Positions 54,370-62,998 are shown, counted from the first letter of the stretch. The stretch is DNA of 64,000 nt from Pseudomonas caricapapayae (GCF_001400735.1 NZ_LJPW01000054.1:113841-177840), one strand, 5' to 3'. Translations and numbers: made by a program. The notes: a model not told the origin generated them from the letters alone.

Positions 54370-55392
54370 ATGAGCAAAAAAATCATCCGCCTGGGTCTGA
54401 TCGGCGCAGGCCGTATGGGCAGTTTCCACGCTCAGACGGCCGCCCATCACATTCCCGGTGCCTGCCTTGCGGCCATTGCTGACCCAACCCCCGGCCAGGC
54501 CTCACGTCTGGCCGCAGAACTGGGGGTGGATCGGGTGTACAACGACCCTCGGCAATTGCTGGATGATCCCGACATAGACGGCGTGCTGATTGCAGCGCCC
54601 GCGCGCAGCCATGCGGAACTGGTCATCGGCGCGGCCCGTGCCGGCAAGGGTATCTTTTGCGAAAAACCCATGGCGATTACGCTGGAAGAAGCCGACCGCG
54701 CCATCGCTGCCGCCGCCGATGCGCGCGTGCCCTTGCAGGTCGGTTTCAACCGGCGCTTCGCCAGAAGCTTTCGCACAGCCCATCTGAACGTGGTCGAGGG
54801 ACGCATAGGTACACCGCAACTGTTGCGCTCGATAACACGCGACCCTGCGTTGAACAACCCGTCTGCCTCACCGCAATGGGTGATCTTTCTCGAAACCCTG
54901 ATTCACGACTTCGATACCCTGCGTTACCTGAACCCTGGGGCCGAGGCAGTCAGCGTATTTGTCATGGCCGATGCGCTGATTGCCCCGGACCACAAGCACA
55001 CTGGATTTCTGGACACCGCAGTGGTGGTGATCCGTTTCGACAACGGTGCCATTGCTACCGCCGAAGCCAGTTTTCAAGCAGTCTACGGTCACGATGTCCG
55101 GGGAGAGGTCTTCGGCAGCGCCGGCATGCTGACAATGGGCAACGTCAATGACTCTGACCTGATCCGCTATCTGGCCGACGGCATACAAACCGACACCCGG
55201 CGACTGGACACCGATCTGCTGCGAGATGCCTACATTGCTGAACTCAATCATTTTGTCGAGTGCCTGCGTAGCGGAGCGAAACCCATGGCCAGCGGCGAAG
55301 ACGCACGAGCGGCACTGGCCATTGCCCGCGCCTGCATCGAATCGTTCCAGCAAGGCACGCCGGTGATGGTGTCGCGAGGAGTCGGCGCATGA
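54370..55392 (+). CDS. Gfo/Idh/MocA-family dehydrogenase (inositol/rhizopine type, MocA-like)
   Basis: 340 residues from the ATG at 54370 (AAGGGG upstream; the longer frame covers the sigma-54 promoter). NAD-binding motif IRLGLIGAGRMGSFHAQTA, the family signature GIFCEKPMAITLEEADRA with catalytic Lys in EKP, GFNRRFARSF, and the C-terminal LIHDFDTLRYL with the conserved Asp. This pattern is shared by myo-inositol 2-dehydrogenases and MocA. It oxidises a ring hydroxyl of an inositol-like substrate. Overlaps the next gene by four bases. Confidence 0.88.
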   Translation: MSKKIIRLGLIGAGRMGSFHAQTAAHHIPGACLAAIADPTPGQASRLAAELGVDRVYNDPRQLLDDPDIDGVLIAAPARSHAELVIGAARAGKGIFCEKPMAITLEEADRAIAAAADARVPLQVGFNRRFARSFRTAHLNVVEGRIGTPQLLRSITRDPALNNPSASPQWVIFLETLIHDFDTLRYLNPGAEAVSVFVMADALIAPDHKHTGFLDTAVVVIRFDNGAIATAEASFQAVYGHDVRGEVFGSAGMLTMGNVNDSDLIRYLADGIQTDTRRLDTDLLRDAYIAELNHFVECLRSGAKPMASGEDARAALAIARACIESFQQGTPVMVSRGVGA

Positions 55393-56177
55393 GTTTCATA
55401 CCGTTCACATTAGCGGTCAGCGCCGAGATGGTGTTTCTGGATTTGCCGTTTACAGAGCGTGTCAGGCGTATCCACGCACTGGGCTTCAGCGCCGAGATAT
55501 GGGGCTGGACCAACAAGGACATAGGAGCCCTGGCGGCCACAGGTGCCGATTTCACCTCCATGACCGGCTACACCCATGGCAACCTGACCGATACCGACGC
55601 AATCGGGCACCTGCTCGACAGCGCTCGCGAATCACTGGCGGTTGCGGCCCGTCTCGATTGCCCGAGCCTGAACCTGCATGGCACGGGCCTGAACGACAAG
55701 GGTTTGCCGGTCAAGCCTGTGGCCCGCGTCACCGGACGCATGTGGTTGAGCGCCTGCAAAACGCTGGAAAAACTCGCCCGCCTTGGCGAGGAAGCTGGCC
55801 GGGTGTTCTTGCTGGAGAACCTGAACACCCACGTGGATCACCCCGGCACGCCGTTCGCCCGCGCCGAAGACACACTGGCGCTGATAGAAGCCGTGGGCAG
55901 TCCGCACCTGAAGATGAACCTGGACCTGTACCACGCGCAGATCGGTGAAGGAAACCTGATCGAACTCATCCAGCGATCCGGCAGCGCCATCGGAGAAATT
56001 CAGGTCGCGGATGTCCCTGGCCGCCAGGAGCCTGGTACGGGTGAAATTCATTACCCGGCGATCGCCAAAGCCCTGTTTGACATGGGCTACACCGGCGTCG
56101 TAGGGCTTGAGGGCTGGGCCAGCGGCGACAGTGAAGCGGCGCTCGAACGCTTCAAAAAGGCATTCACGCTGGATTGA
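55389..56177 (+). CDS. Hydroxypyruvate-isomerase-like TIM-barrel protein (MocC-like)
   Basis: 262 residues of the xylose-isomerase-like TIM barrel family: FTERVRRIHALGFSAEIWGWTNKD, CPSLNLHGTGLNDKG, RVFLLENLNTHVDHPGTPFARAEDTLALIEAVGSPHLKMNLDLYHAQIGEGNL, GEIQVADVPGRQEPGTGEIHY. The LLENLN and MNLDLYHAQ segments are those of hydroxypyruvate isomerase (Hyi) and carry the metal ligands. In moc and iol pathways this fold supplies MocC, IolE and IolH. Translationally coupled to the dehydrogenase gene. Confidence 0.82.
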   Translation: MSFIPFTLAVSAEMVFLDLPFTERVRRIHALGFSAEIWGWTNKDIGALAATGADFTSMTGYTHGNLTDTDAIGHLLDSARESLAVAARLDCPSLNLHGTGLNDKGLPVKPVARVTGRMWLSACKTLEKLARLGEEAGRVFLLENLNTHVDHPGTPFARAEDTLALIEAVGSPHLKMNLDLYHAQIGEGNLIELIQRSGSAIGEIQVADVPGRQEPGTGEIHYPAIAKALFDMGYTGVVGLEGWASGDSEAALERFKKAFTLD

Positions 56178-56269
56178 AAATGCATCTGGCGCACTCGTTC
56201 TTGAGAAGCGCTGGATTTGCGCGGTTTATCTGACGAGCGTTTACTCATAACAACAAAAGGAAACCTGTC

Positions 56270-57199
56270 ATGCCCCTTTGCAAACTGCTTATCGCCACGC
56301 TGTTACTGGCCTCCAGCCAATGGGCTACTGCCAGCTATCGCATTGGCGTCACGATCGCCAGGGTCGACGATAACTTCATGACCTATGTGCGCAGTGGCCT
56401 GGAAGACGCTGCCAGAAAAGAGAACGTCCAGCTCCAGTTCGAGGACGCTCAAGGCGATGTGGTCCGCCAGATCAATCAGGTCCAGGGTTTTCTGAGCCAG
56501 AAAGTGGATGCAGTCATCGTCTTGCCGGTAGACACCGCGGCCACGGCGAATATGACCCGCGCCGCAGTAGAAGCGAAGATGCCACTGGTCTACGTCAACC
56601 GTCACCCGGATGAGCGCGTGTTGCCCAAAGGCGTTACGACAGTAGCCTCCAACGACATTGAGGCAGGGCAACTGCAGATGCGCTATCTGGCAGAAAAGAT
56701 GGGAGGCAAAGGCACTATTGCGCTCATCATGGGCGACCTGGCACAAAACGCCACGCACGACCGCAGCGAAGGAGTCAAACAGGTGCTCAAGGACTATCCC
56801 GGAATAAGCATCGTCGAACAGCAATCGGCCGAATGGCAGCGCAATAAAGGCATGGACCTGACCAGTAACTGGTTGCTGGCGGGCAGATCCTTCGATGCCA
56901 TCGTGGCCAACAACGACGAGATGGCTATCGGCGCAGCCATGGCACTGCAGCAAGCTGGCAAGGCAAAGGGGGACGTGGCGATTGTGGGGATTGACGGTTT
57001 GCCGGACGGGCTGGCGGCAATCAAGCGTGGAATGCTCGCAGCCTCGGTGTTTCAGGACCCAAAGGCCCAGGCAACCATAGCGCTGCAATCGGCGATAAAA
57101 ATGATCAAAGGCGAACCCGTGGACGCTGAAGTCTGGGTGCCCTTTCAACTCATTACACCCGCACAAGTTGCCGTGTTCGAGCAGCACTATAAGCAGTGA
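56270..57199 (+). CDS. Rhizopine/inositol-type periplasmic binding protein (MocB-like)
   Basis: 309 residues with a signal peptide (KLLIATLLLASSQWATA, cleaved near residue 21). It is a type-1 sugar-binding fold: YRIGVTIARVDDNFMTYVRSGLEDAA, DAVIVLPVDTAATANMTRAAVEAKMPLVYVNRHP, VASNDIEAGQLQMRYLAEKMGGKGTIALIMGD, FDAIVANNDEMAIGAA. The VDTAATANMTRAA and VNRHP segments fit rhizopine- and inositol-binding proteins. It is 92 bases after the TIM-barrel gene, ribosome site AAAGGAAA. No permease or ATPase gene is adjacent, so it must borrow a membrane complex encoded elsewhere or serve as a sensor. Confidence 0.83.
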   Translation: MPLCKLLIATLLLASSQWATASYRIGVTIARVDDNFMTYVRSGLEDAARKENVQLQFEDAQGDVVRQINQVQGFLSQKVDAVIVLPVDTAATANMTRAAVEAKMPLVYVNRHPDERVLPKGVTTVASNDIEAGQLQMRYLAEKMGGKGTIALIMGDLAQNATHDRSEGVKQVLKDYPGISIVEQQSAEWQRNKGMDLTSNWLLAGRSFDAIVANNDEMAIGAAMALQQAGKAKGDVAIVGIDGLPDGLAAIKRGMLAASVFQDPKAQATIALQSAIKMIKGEPVDAEVWVPFQLITPAQVAVFEQHYKQ

Positions 57200-57259
57200 G
57201 TCGAACGCCTGTAACTGTCCAGGCAATATACCTTCCTCATGTCATCGTCTAAGGCGATG

Positions 57260-57278
57260 TGCCCTCGAAGAGAGGGCA
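57260..57278 (+). terminator. Hairpin ending the moc-like plus-strand operon
   Basis: TGCCCTC-GAAGA-GAGGGCA is a perfect 7-bp stem with a 5-base loop followed by TTTCGTT, 61 bases after the binding-protein stop. The stem is good but the T-run short, so it may be a moderate terminator. Confidence 0.6.
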
Positions 57279-57310
57279 TTTCGTTGGCACCTCAGGCCGA
57301 AAAGCGGTGG

Positions 57311-57580
57311 TCAATCGTTGAGCCTGGTTAGTGGAGTGTCCAAAGCAAATCGGGACAGCCCTCCCATGCCTATCGCAAAATGGTAGAGCTTTCGTGATTC
57401 AATCTCCGGCAGCAGAGTGCTAACAGCATTCAGTATCGCATCGGGATATCGCTCATTGACTGGACGCCAGATAGGTAAGCGCCCATGGAGCAGAATCTGA
57501 TAAACAGATGATTGCGTCTTGGCGTTGACGTCTATCTTCATCATTTCTGACAAATAGTAGTCCTCACCCTGCTTTGTCAT
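57311..57580 (-). CDS. Small hypothetical protein
   Basis: An 89-codon frame in a 475-base gap that otherwise holds only the terminator hairpin. An internal ATG at 57544 would give 77 residues. No signal peptide, membrane segment or known motif; composition is balanced and protein-like (SSVYQILLHGRLPIWRPVNERYPDAILNAV). Ribosome sites are poor for both starts. I do not recognise it, and it may be spurious or a remnant. Confidence 0.4.
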   Translation of the reverse strand: MTKQGEDYYLSEMMKIDVNAKTQSSVYQILLHGRLPIWRPVNERYPDAILNAVSTLLPEIESRKLYHFAIGMGGLSRFALDTPLTRLND

Positions 57581-57674
57581 CAGCAGCTATTCAAATGCGG
57601 GTGGCCGCTTATTGCCATAGCGCTGACGCTGCCTGGATCAGTCAACCTCCCTTGTAGCGTGGGGAACTGGATAC

Positions 57675-58346
57675 TTACGCGCCGCCTGCTATCTCTCTGA
57701 GTTTTCGTAGATCAAGAATTGTGACGGCGCTGTATCGAACAACCAATAAGCCTTCCGCCTCCCAAATTTTCAGCTGGCGGTTGACGCTCTGACGAGAAAC
57801 ACCAAGCTGTTGCGCAGTTTTTTCTTGGCTGACCTTCAGGCAGAGGCCGTCTTCGACACCTGAAAGTTTGATTAATGAAGCGAGTCGGTTCGCCAACCGG
57901 ACAGGTAAGGGATTAAGCATCGCGCTTCCAGCCCAATCGAGTGCCATTCGAAATCTGCCACAGACCAAGCGAGTTATGGCCAGGAGAACATCTGGTCGAG
58001 TCTCAATGATCTGCCAGAACGCGCTTGCGGGAAGAACTGCAATAGTCGCCTGCGAGGCTGCTCGAACGTCATACGTTCTCGGCAAGCCATCTAAAAGTGG
58101 TACTTCGCCGAACCAATCTCCAGACGCCAATTGGGTAAGAAAGAGTTGGCGCCCATTAGCACCCAGGCTATTGACGCCCAAGGTGCCATGAAGCACCCGA
58201 AACATTCCCAACGGTTCAGAGCCCTGAGGGAACACTGCCTCAGATTTTACCAACGTCCTGACCCGCGAGGCCTTGAGCAAAATCGCGTCCACCTCCAGTG
58301 GCAGGGGGAAAGATGGAGATACGGCCTGAGGAGATAATTCCGACAT
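57675..58346 (-). CDS. Crp/Fnr-family transcriptional regulator
   Basis: 223 residues from the ATG at 58346; an ATG at 58397 would overlap repeats that look regulatory. The cyclic-nucleotide-binding fold is recognisable (VLHGTLGVNSLGANGRQLFLTQLASGDWFGEVPLLDGLPRTYDVRAASQATIAVLPASAF). Its phosphate cassette differs from true Crp, so cAMP binding is doubtful. C-terminal helix-turn-helix: CLKVSQEKTAQQLGVSRQSVNRQLKIWEAEGLL. No Fnr cysteine cluster. Divergent from a membrane-protein gene that it probably controls. Confidence 0.88.
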   Translation of the reverse strand: MSELSPQAVSPSFPLPLEVDAILLKASRVRTLVKSEAVFPQGSEPLGMFRVLHGTLGVNSLGANGRQLFLTQLASGDWFGEVPLLDGLPRTYDVRAASQATIAVLPASAFWQIIETRPDVLLAITRLVCGRFRMALDWAGSAMLNPLPVRLANRLASLIKLSGVEDGLCLKVSQEKTAQQLGVSRQSVNRQLKIWEAEGLLVVRYSAVTILDLRKLREIAGGA

Positions 58347-58385
58347 TGCCAAAACCCGACAATCTTGTGTGGAAGGCCCGGATAG

Positions 58386-58429
58386 TATCAGAAGCATCTA
58401 GCCTGTAGAGGACAGGCATATCAGAAGCA
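58386..58429. promoter_or_regulatory. Direct repeat and dyad in the Crp-like/membrane-protein promoter
   Basis: TATCAGAAGCA occurs twice, at 58386-58396 and 58419-58429, exactly 33 bases apart (about three helical turns). Between them lies the perfect dyad GCCTGT-AGAGG-ACAGGC (58401-58417). The second direct repeat ends 11 bases before the membrane-protein ATG. A regulator site, possibly for the adjacent Crp-like protein. Confidence 0.45.
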
Positions 58430-58439
58430 GGAACACATC

Positions 58440-59111
58440 ATGTACGTCGGTCACTTCGCCATCGGCCTCGCAATCAAGGCTCACTGTCCCAAGATCCCTG
58501 CGATGCCCATCATGATGGGCGTTGGCTTTTTGGATCTACTGGATGGAGTTTTCATCATCCTCGGCTTCAACACTGTCACCCCCAATTTAAACAGCGGGCC
58601 GTACCTGTTCTTCGATTTGACCTTTATCGATTGGGATCACTCGCTGCTTGCCGCTGTATTCTGGTCAGTTGTGTGGGGACTGATTTTCTTGAAGCATAGA
58701 CCCGTGGCAATCGTGGCAGCGCTGGCAGCCTTCTCTCACTTCATCGCTGATTGGCCTATGCACAACACCGATCTAGCACTGTATCCCCATTCGGTTGAGC
58801 ATTACGGTTATGGTCTATGGGGTAAGCTGGGGACTGTTTCCTGGATTCTCGAAGGAGCTTTTTCTGCCGTGCTGGCGGCCTATGCATGGCGGCTAAGCGC
58901 GCGACGCGGTGTGAGCTTGATTTGGCCTTGTGTTGTGCTGGTTGTCTTGTTCTTGCAGCTATCCCCAATCGCTTCGCCCATGAAGTTCGTTGCCACTCTC
59001 GATGAACCTCTCTCGCACATACTTCACGGGGTTCTGGTCTCGTTAGGCTTCCTGATTCCAGGGCTGTTGATGTCATGGCTCTTGAATAGAAGTGAGCGAT
59101 TGCACGAGTGA
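58440..59111 (+). CDS. Integral membrane protein, YdjM/DUF457-like metal-dependent hydrolase family
   Basis: 223 residues with six to seven membrane segments. Conserved polar positions within membrane context: LDLLDGVF near residue 31, DWDHSLLAAV near 64, and FSHFIADWPMH near 100, the Asp/His pattern of the YdjM-type putative hydrolases. Function uncertain. Ribosome site CAGGAA. Transcribed from a short promoter region shared with the Crp-like regulator. Confidence 0.7.
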   Translation: MYVGHFAIGLAIKAHCPKIPAMPIMMGVGFLDLLDGVFIILGFNTVTPNLNSGPYLFFDLTFIDWDHSLLAAVFWSVVWGLIFLKHRPVAIVAALAAFSHFIADWPMHNTDLALYPHSVEHYGYGLWGKLGTVSWILEGAFSAVLAAYAWRLSARRGVSLIWPCVVLVVLFLQLSPIASPMKFVATLDEPLSHILHGVLVSLGFLIPGLLMSWLLNRSERLHE

Positions 59112-59232
59112 ACATCAACAATCTCTTTAGACGTAAGCATGCGGCGTCATCCAGACCCATGCAGATACCGGCAATCAGGTAGCGATCAATCAACAGCGTG
59201 CTCCATTTCTTACCAGCCATCAGAAACAGGTC

Positions 59233-59745
59233 CTATACCTGAGAGGATAAGCGTGCTGCGCTCACCAGGCCGTCCAGCCAGTCCTGATGACCGTTGATCA
59301 TCGGGTTGGGTTTTGCCTTGGCCAGATCCTCGGCAGGCTTACCTTTTTGTGTTTCCTGCGTGAGGATGCGCACGCGTCCGCCGCAAAGATCTTCAATCAG
59401 CCAGGCGTGGTGAACATCCAGCCGCGTGTCCCCCTCACCTGCCCACCCATGCCATGCCATCCGGCCCGGGGAAGTTGGGGTTGGAGGCACGTACTCATTG
59501 CATTGGGCCTCGACCGGGAAACCGAATGTTTCGAAGTAGAAATACGCACCGTCTCGCAGATCGGGCCCGGTGTGATCATGAAACTGAACGTTTGCCGAGT
59601 TGGCGTAGTAAGAGGGCCACTTGTGCGCCTGGCTGAGCAGCGGCCAGATCTGCGCGGCACTCAAACCCGCGATGATGATTTCATTAGAGACAAAGTTCTC
59701 GGTAAATCCTGGAAGGTAGCCTTCGGGCCAAATGATCTCGTTCAT
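59233..59745 (-). CDS. SRPBCC (START-like) domain protein
   Basis: 170 residues. Starts with a strand NEIIIAGLSAAQIWPLLSQAHKWPSYYANSANVQF, typical of SRPBCC/polyketide-cyclase ligand-binding folds, and ends with a long helix (GHQDWLDGLVSAARL). The middle strands read DGAYFYFETFGFPVEAQCNEYVPP and LDVHHAWLIEDLCGGRVRILTQET. Binds a small hydrophobic ligand in related proteins; the ligand here is unknown. Divergent from a LysR regulator 86 bases away. Confidence 0.78.
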   Translation of the reverse strand: MNEIIWPEGYLPGFTENFVSNEIIIAGLSAAQIWPLLSQAHKWPSYYANSANVQFHDHTGPDLRDGAYFYFETFGFPVEAQCNEYVPPTPTSPGRMAWHGWAGEGDTRLDVHHAWLIEDLCGGRVRILTQETQKGKPAEDLAKAKPNPMINGHQDWLDGLVSAARLSSQV

Positions 59746-59831
59746 GACATACAGCGCTCGGTTGATGAATTGACGCCATGATGGGTGTAGATTAGAAATA
59801 AGACCAATCGTACTATTTTATTCAGAGCATC

Positions 59832-60740
59832 ATGAATCCTGATATCAGAGCGCTCGATCTCAACCTGCTCAAAGCACTGGATGCATTACTTGATGAACGT
59901 AGTGTGACGCGGGCCGCGAATCGCCTCTCGCTCACCCAGCCTGCTGTGAGCGGCATGCTTAACAGGCTTCGAGAAAGCTTCGACGATCCACTTTTCGTAC
60001 GAGCCCAGCGGGGTATTGTGCCGACGTTACGCGCCGAGCAACTTGCAATGCCGGTCAAGCAATTGCTGGCCAATATTGAAGGCATGCTTCAACCGCAGAA
60101 CTTTGATCCGCTGACAGCGAGCATGACGATCCGAATTGCTTCGACCGACTATGCACTGCGCGCCGCAGCCGTGCCCTTTCTGAGCGCCTTAAGGGTACAA
60201 GCGCCAAATATTCGGGTCAGCGTGCAACCCGTCGATCATCAAAAACTTCAGAATCAGCTGGACTTGGGTGAAATCGATCTCGCATTGGTGACCCCTGAAG
60301 CAGTCACCCCAGGACTGCATGCGATAGCCCTCTTTGATGAAAGTTACGTGTGCGTCATGCGCTCTGAACATCCAGATGCCATGAATAGCGAGCTTTCACT
60401 GGATCGATTCTGCGCTTTGGACCACGTATTGGTCTCACCAGCCGGGGGCGGTTTTCACGGGGTTACGGACGAGGCACTGGAAAAACTTGGGCGATCACGG
60501 CGAGTCACAGTGTCGGTCATCAGCTTTCTGGTACTCCCTGAGATTCTGATGTGCAGCGACCTGATTGCTGTCGTCCCGCGTCGATTAGCGGTACACCAAG
60601 TCGGGCTGCGGTCACTGGAGCCGCCTGTTGAAATTCCAGGCTTCAGGAAAACCCTGGTCTGGCATGAAAGGACGCACAGTGATGCAGGGCACCGCTGGGT
60701 GCGCTCGCTCATGGTTGAAACCATTCGGGCACTCGACTGA
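59832..60740 (+). CDS. LysR-family transcriptional regulator
   Basis: 302 residues. N-terminal helix-turn-helix DLNLLKALDALLDERSVTRAANRLSLTQPAVSGMLNRLRESFDDPLFVRAQRGIVPT, then the two-lobe effector domain (VSVQPVDHQKLQNQLDLGEIDLALVTPEA). It belongs to the NodD/PcaQ-like side by its opening RALDLNLL. Divergent from the SRPBCC gene; GATT (59790-59793) and AATC (59806-59809) between them could be arms of its binding site. Inducer unknown. Confidence 0.92.
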   Translation: MNPDIRALDLNLLKALDALLDERSVTRAANRLSLTQPAVSGMLNRLRESFDDPLFVRAQRGIVPTLRAEQLAMPVKQLLANIEGMLQPQNFDPLTASMTIRIASTDYALRAAAVPFLSALRVQAPNIRVSVQPVDHQKLQNQLDLGEIDLALVTPEAVTPGLHAIALFDESYVCVMRSEHPDAMNSELSLDRFCALDHVLVSPAGGGFHGVTDEALEKLGRSRRVTVSVISFLVLPEILMCSDLIAVVPRRLAVHQVGLRSLEPPVEIPGFRKTLVWHERTHSDAGHRWVRSLMVETIRALD

Positions 60741-60885
60741 AAGCAAACGAATGTCGTCGACGAGGTGGGACCGTAATGGCAGGCAGATGCGGCCATCAGC
60801 GATCACTTCGGACTTTAACATGCGGCCTGGCATCACAAGGGAAGTGGCCTGTCCTGAACGACCCGTTTCATGACAAGAGTCGAGG

Positions 60886-61284
60886 TCACCGTTGCACATT
60901 GGGTAACGTCGAAAGGCATTCATCGTAAAGCCTCTGGAAGGCCGGCAGATCCTGCGTGATCACGTGCAACAGGTAGTCGGGCTCGCCAAAAAGACGCTGG
61001 GCATCGACCACTTGCGGTATTTCGACAAGCGCCGTTTCGAAAGCTTCGACCGCTTGCCGGTCGCCCTCGCGAAGCGTTGCAAACACCATGGCGGAAAAGT
61101 TCAGGCCGAGGGCTGCGGGATCAAGCTGGGCACGATAGCCCAGTAATACGCCTGATTCCTCCAATGCCCGGACTCGCCGATGGCATGGAGAAAGGCTCAG
61201 ACCCACACGCTCAGCCAATTCGGTGACCGACAGCCGACCATCATTTTGTAACTGCGCAAGAATCTTTCGATCAATCCTGTCCAT
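60886..61284 (-). CDS. Lrp/AsnC-family transcriptional regulator
   Basis: 132 residues, slightly short for Lrp (about 155). N-terminal helix-turn-helix MDRIDRKILAQLQNDGRLSVTELAERVGLSLSPCHRRVRALEESGVLLGYRAQL, then the RAM ligand domain (FSAMVFATLREGDRQAVEAFETALVEIPQVVDAQRLFGEPDYLLHVI). The C-terminus stops early (LSTLPNVQR), trimming the last strand. Divergent from the LysE exporter, a standard regulator-exporter pair. Confidence 0.92.
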   Translation of the reverse strand: MDRIDRKILAQLQNDGRLSVTELAERVGLSLSPCHRRVRALEESGVLLGYRAQLDPAALGLNFSAMVFATLREGDRQAVEAFETALVEIPQVVDAQRLFGEPDYLLHVITQDLPAFQRLYDECLSTLPNVQR

Positions 61285-61434
61285 GCAAACGATTCTCCCA
61301 ACCCCAGACGTCCTGGCGGATATATTTGAAAGTAAATTCTAACAACTTTTCACTATTCTTCCTCTTGTCATTTATCGCCACGCTCCAATCACAACGATGC
61401 AGGGGCGCATTTGATCAAAGGAACGAGGAGCGCC

Positions 61435-62052
61435 ATGACACTTAGTGTTTTCGTTGCATTCTGGGCAGTGTCGATGCTGTTCATCATCACCCCTGGAGCC
61501 GATTGGGCCTACGCGATCTCAGCGGGCTTGAAACATCGAGTTCTCCTACCCGCCGTCGGCGGACTGTTATCCGGCCATTTACTCGCAACGCTGATTGTTG
61601 CCGGTGGAGTTGGCACGCTGGTCGCCAACCACCCTGTATTCTTGTCAACCCTTACGGTGGCTGGGGCAGGTTATCTGCTTTGGCTGGGCGTTAACATGCT
61701 CACCCGTCCAGCCACGGCCAATGCCGATGAGACCCGGGAACCAGGCTCATGGAAAAACTGGGCGTTCAAAGGGCTGTGCGTGAGCGGGATGAATCCGAAA
61801 GTGTTCCTGCTGTTTCTGGCGCTCTTGCCTCAATTCGCCGACGCTACCGCTCCCTGGCCGGTGCCGATACAGATGATTGCACTCGGACTCGTGCACACTG
61901 TCAGTTGCGGCCTGGTTTACCTGCTGGTGGGACTTGGTTCGCAAGTCATTCTTGGAGCGCGCCCTGACGCCGCTCAATGGGTCAGCCGTTTCTCGGGGGC
62001 TGCGATGATCATCATCGCGCTGGTGCTGCTGATCGAACAGATGGCGGGCTGA
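61435..62052 (+). CDS. LysE/RhtB-family amino-acid exporter
   Basis: 205 residues from the ATG at 61435 with AGGAG upstream. Six membrane segments, the family opening FVAFWAVSMLFIITPGADWAYAIS, and FKGLCVSGMNPKVFLLFLALLPQF in the middle. Exports an amino acid or related compound by proton antiport. The Lrp-type regulator is transcribed divergently 150 bases away and likely controls it. Confidence 0.92.
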   Translation: MTLSVFVAFWAVSMLFIITPGADWAYAISAGLKHRVLLPAVGGLLSGHLLATLIVAGGVGTLVANHPVFLSTLTVAGAGYLLWLGVNMLTRPATANADETREPGSWKNWAFKGLCVSGMNPKVFLLFLALLPQFADATAPWPVPIQMIALGLVHTVSCGLVYLLVGLGSQVILGARPDAAQWVSRFSGAAMIIIALVLLIEQMAG

Positions 62053-62222
62053 TCCCCTTGGGCGGGATGTGGCGTACCTTTGGGCGTAGCCCGTTGCTGC
62101 CACGAATTCTGCCCGTTCAGGTCATCCGACAGCGGCCAATGCTGGTCGGATTCGGTTCTTCGTGAGAGGTATCAATCTGCCAAAATAGCCTGCCAACATG
62201 AGTACAGACACATATTTAAGGC

Positions 62223-62255
62223 AAAAAAAAGCCACTCATCTGAGTGGCTTTTTTT
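62223..62255. terminator. Bidirectional rho-independent terminator
   Basis: An A8 run, the inverted repeat GCCACTCA-TC-TGAGTGGC (62231-62248), and a T7 run directly after. It can stop transcription in both directions: the tRNA-Gly transcript on the minus strand and readthrough from the LysE gene on the plus strand. Confidence 0.9.
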
Positions 62256-62263
62256 CTGAATAC

Positions 62264-62339
<76 letters not shown>

Positions 62340-62405
62340 ATTGTCTTGATGACGGGCGCTATTCTAGCCGTTCAGATAGCGGCGTCAAGCCCTTGATTCA
62401 AAAAC

Positions 62406-62966
62406 TTATTTTTTTTCTGCAGTCGTCTTGAGGTGCGGCCATGCGGCTCTCAGGTATTGAACCATCGACCACAAGGTCAGGCCCGCTGCAACAAGCAGCA
62501 ATGCATAGCCGAGAACGACCCAGACGGTGATCGCAGGCGGGTTGCCGAGAAGAATGACCAGCGCGAGCATTTGCGCTGCGGTCTTCCATTTTCCCATATT
62601 GGAAACGGCGACCTGGGCACGCGCGCCGATTTCCGCCATCCATTCGCGCAGCGCAGAGATTACGATTTCACGGCCGATGATCACCGCTGCCGGCAGCGTC
62701 AGCCATAGATTGGCATGCGCCTGAACCAGCAGCACCAATGCCACGGCCACCATCAACTTGTCTGCTACCGGATCGAGAAAGGCGCCAAAGGGCGTGCTTT
62801 GTTCAAGACGGCGGGCCAGATACCCGTCGAGCCAGTCGGTCGCCGCAGCGAACGCAAAGACTGCACTGGCCGCCATGTAGCTCCAGTGATAAGGCATGTA
62901 GAACAGCAAAATGAAGATCGGAATCAGTAAAACGCGTAGTACGGTGATCAGATTAGGGATATTCAT
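62406..62966 (-). CDS. pgsA: CDP-diacylglycerol--glycerol-3-phosphate 3-phosphatidyltransferase
   Basis: 186 residues from the ATG at 62966 ([20 protein letters not shown]); a GTG two codons earlier is unlikely. The CDP-alcohol phosphotransferase motif is complete: [27 protein letters not shown] (D-G-x2-A-R-x8-G-x3-D-x3-D). Four to five membrane segments. It makes phosphatidylglycerol phosphate at the inner membrane. Its 3' end faces the tRNA-Gly, and uvrC lies 32 bases upstream, the standard Pseudomonas order. Confidence 0.96.
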   Translation of the reverse strand: MNIPNLITVLRVLLIPIFILLFYMPYHWSYMAASAVFAFAAATDWLDGYLARRLEQSTPFGAFLDPVADKLMVAVALVLLVQAHANLWLTLPAAVIIGREIVISALREWMAEIGARAQVAVSNMGKWKTAAQMLALVILLGNPPAITVWVVLGYALLLVAAGLTLWSMVQYLRAAWPHLKTTAEKK

Positions 62967-62998
62967 CGGCACAACTGGCTACGAGGTGAGCGAGCATT

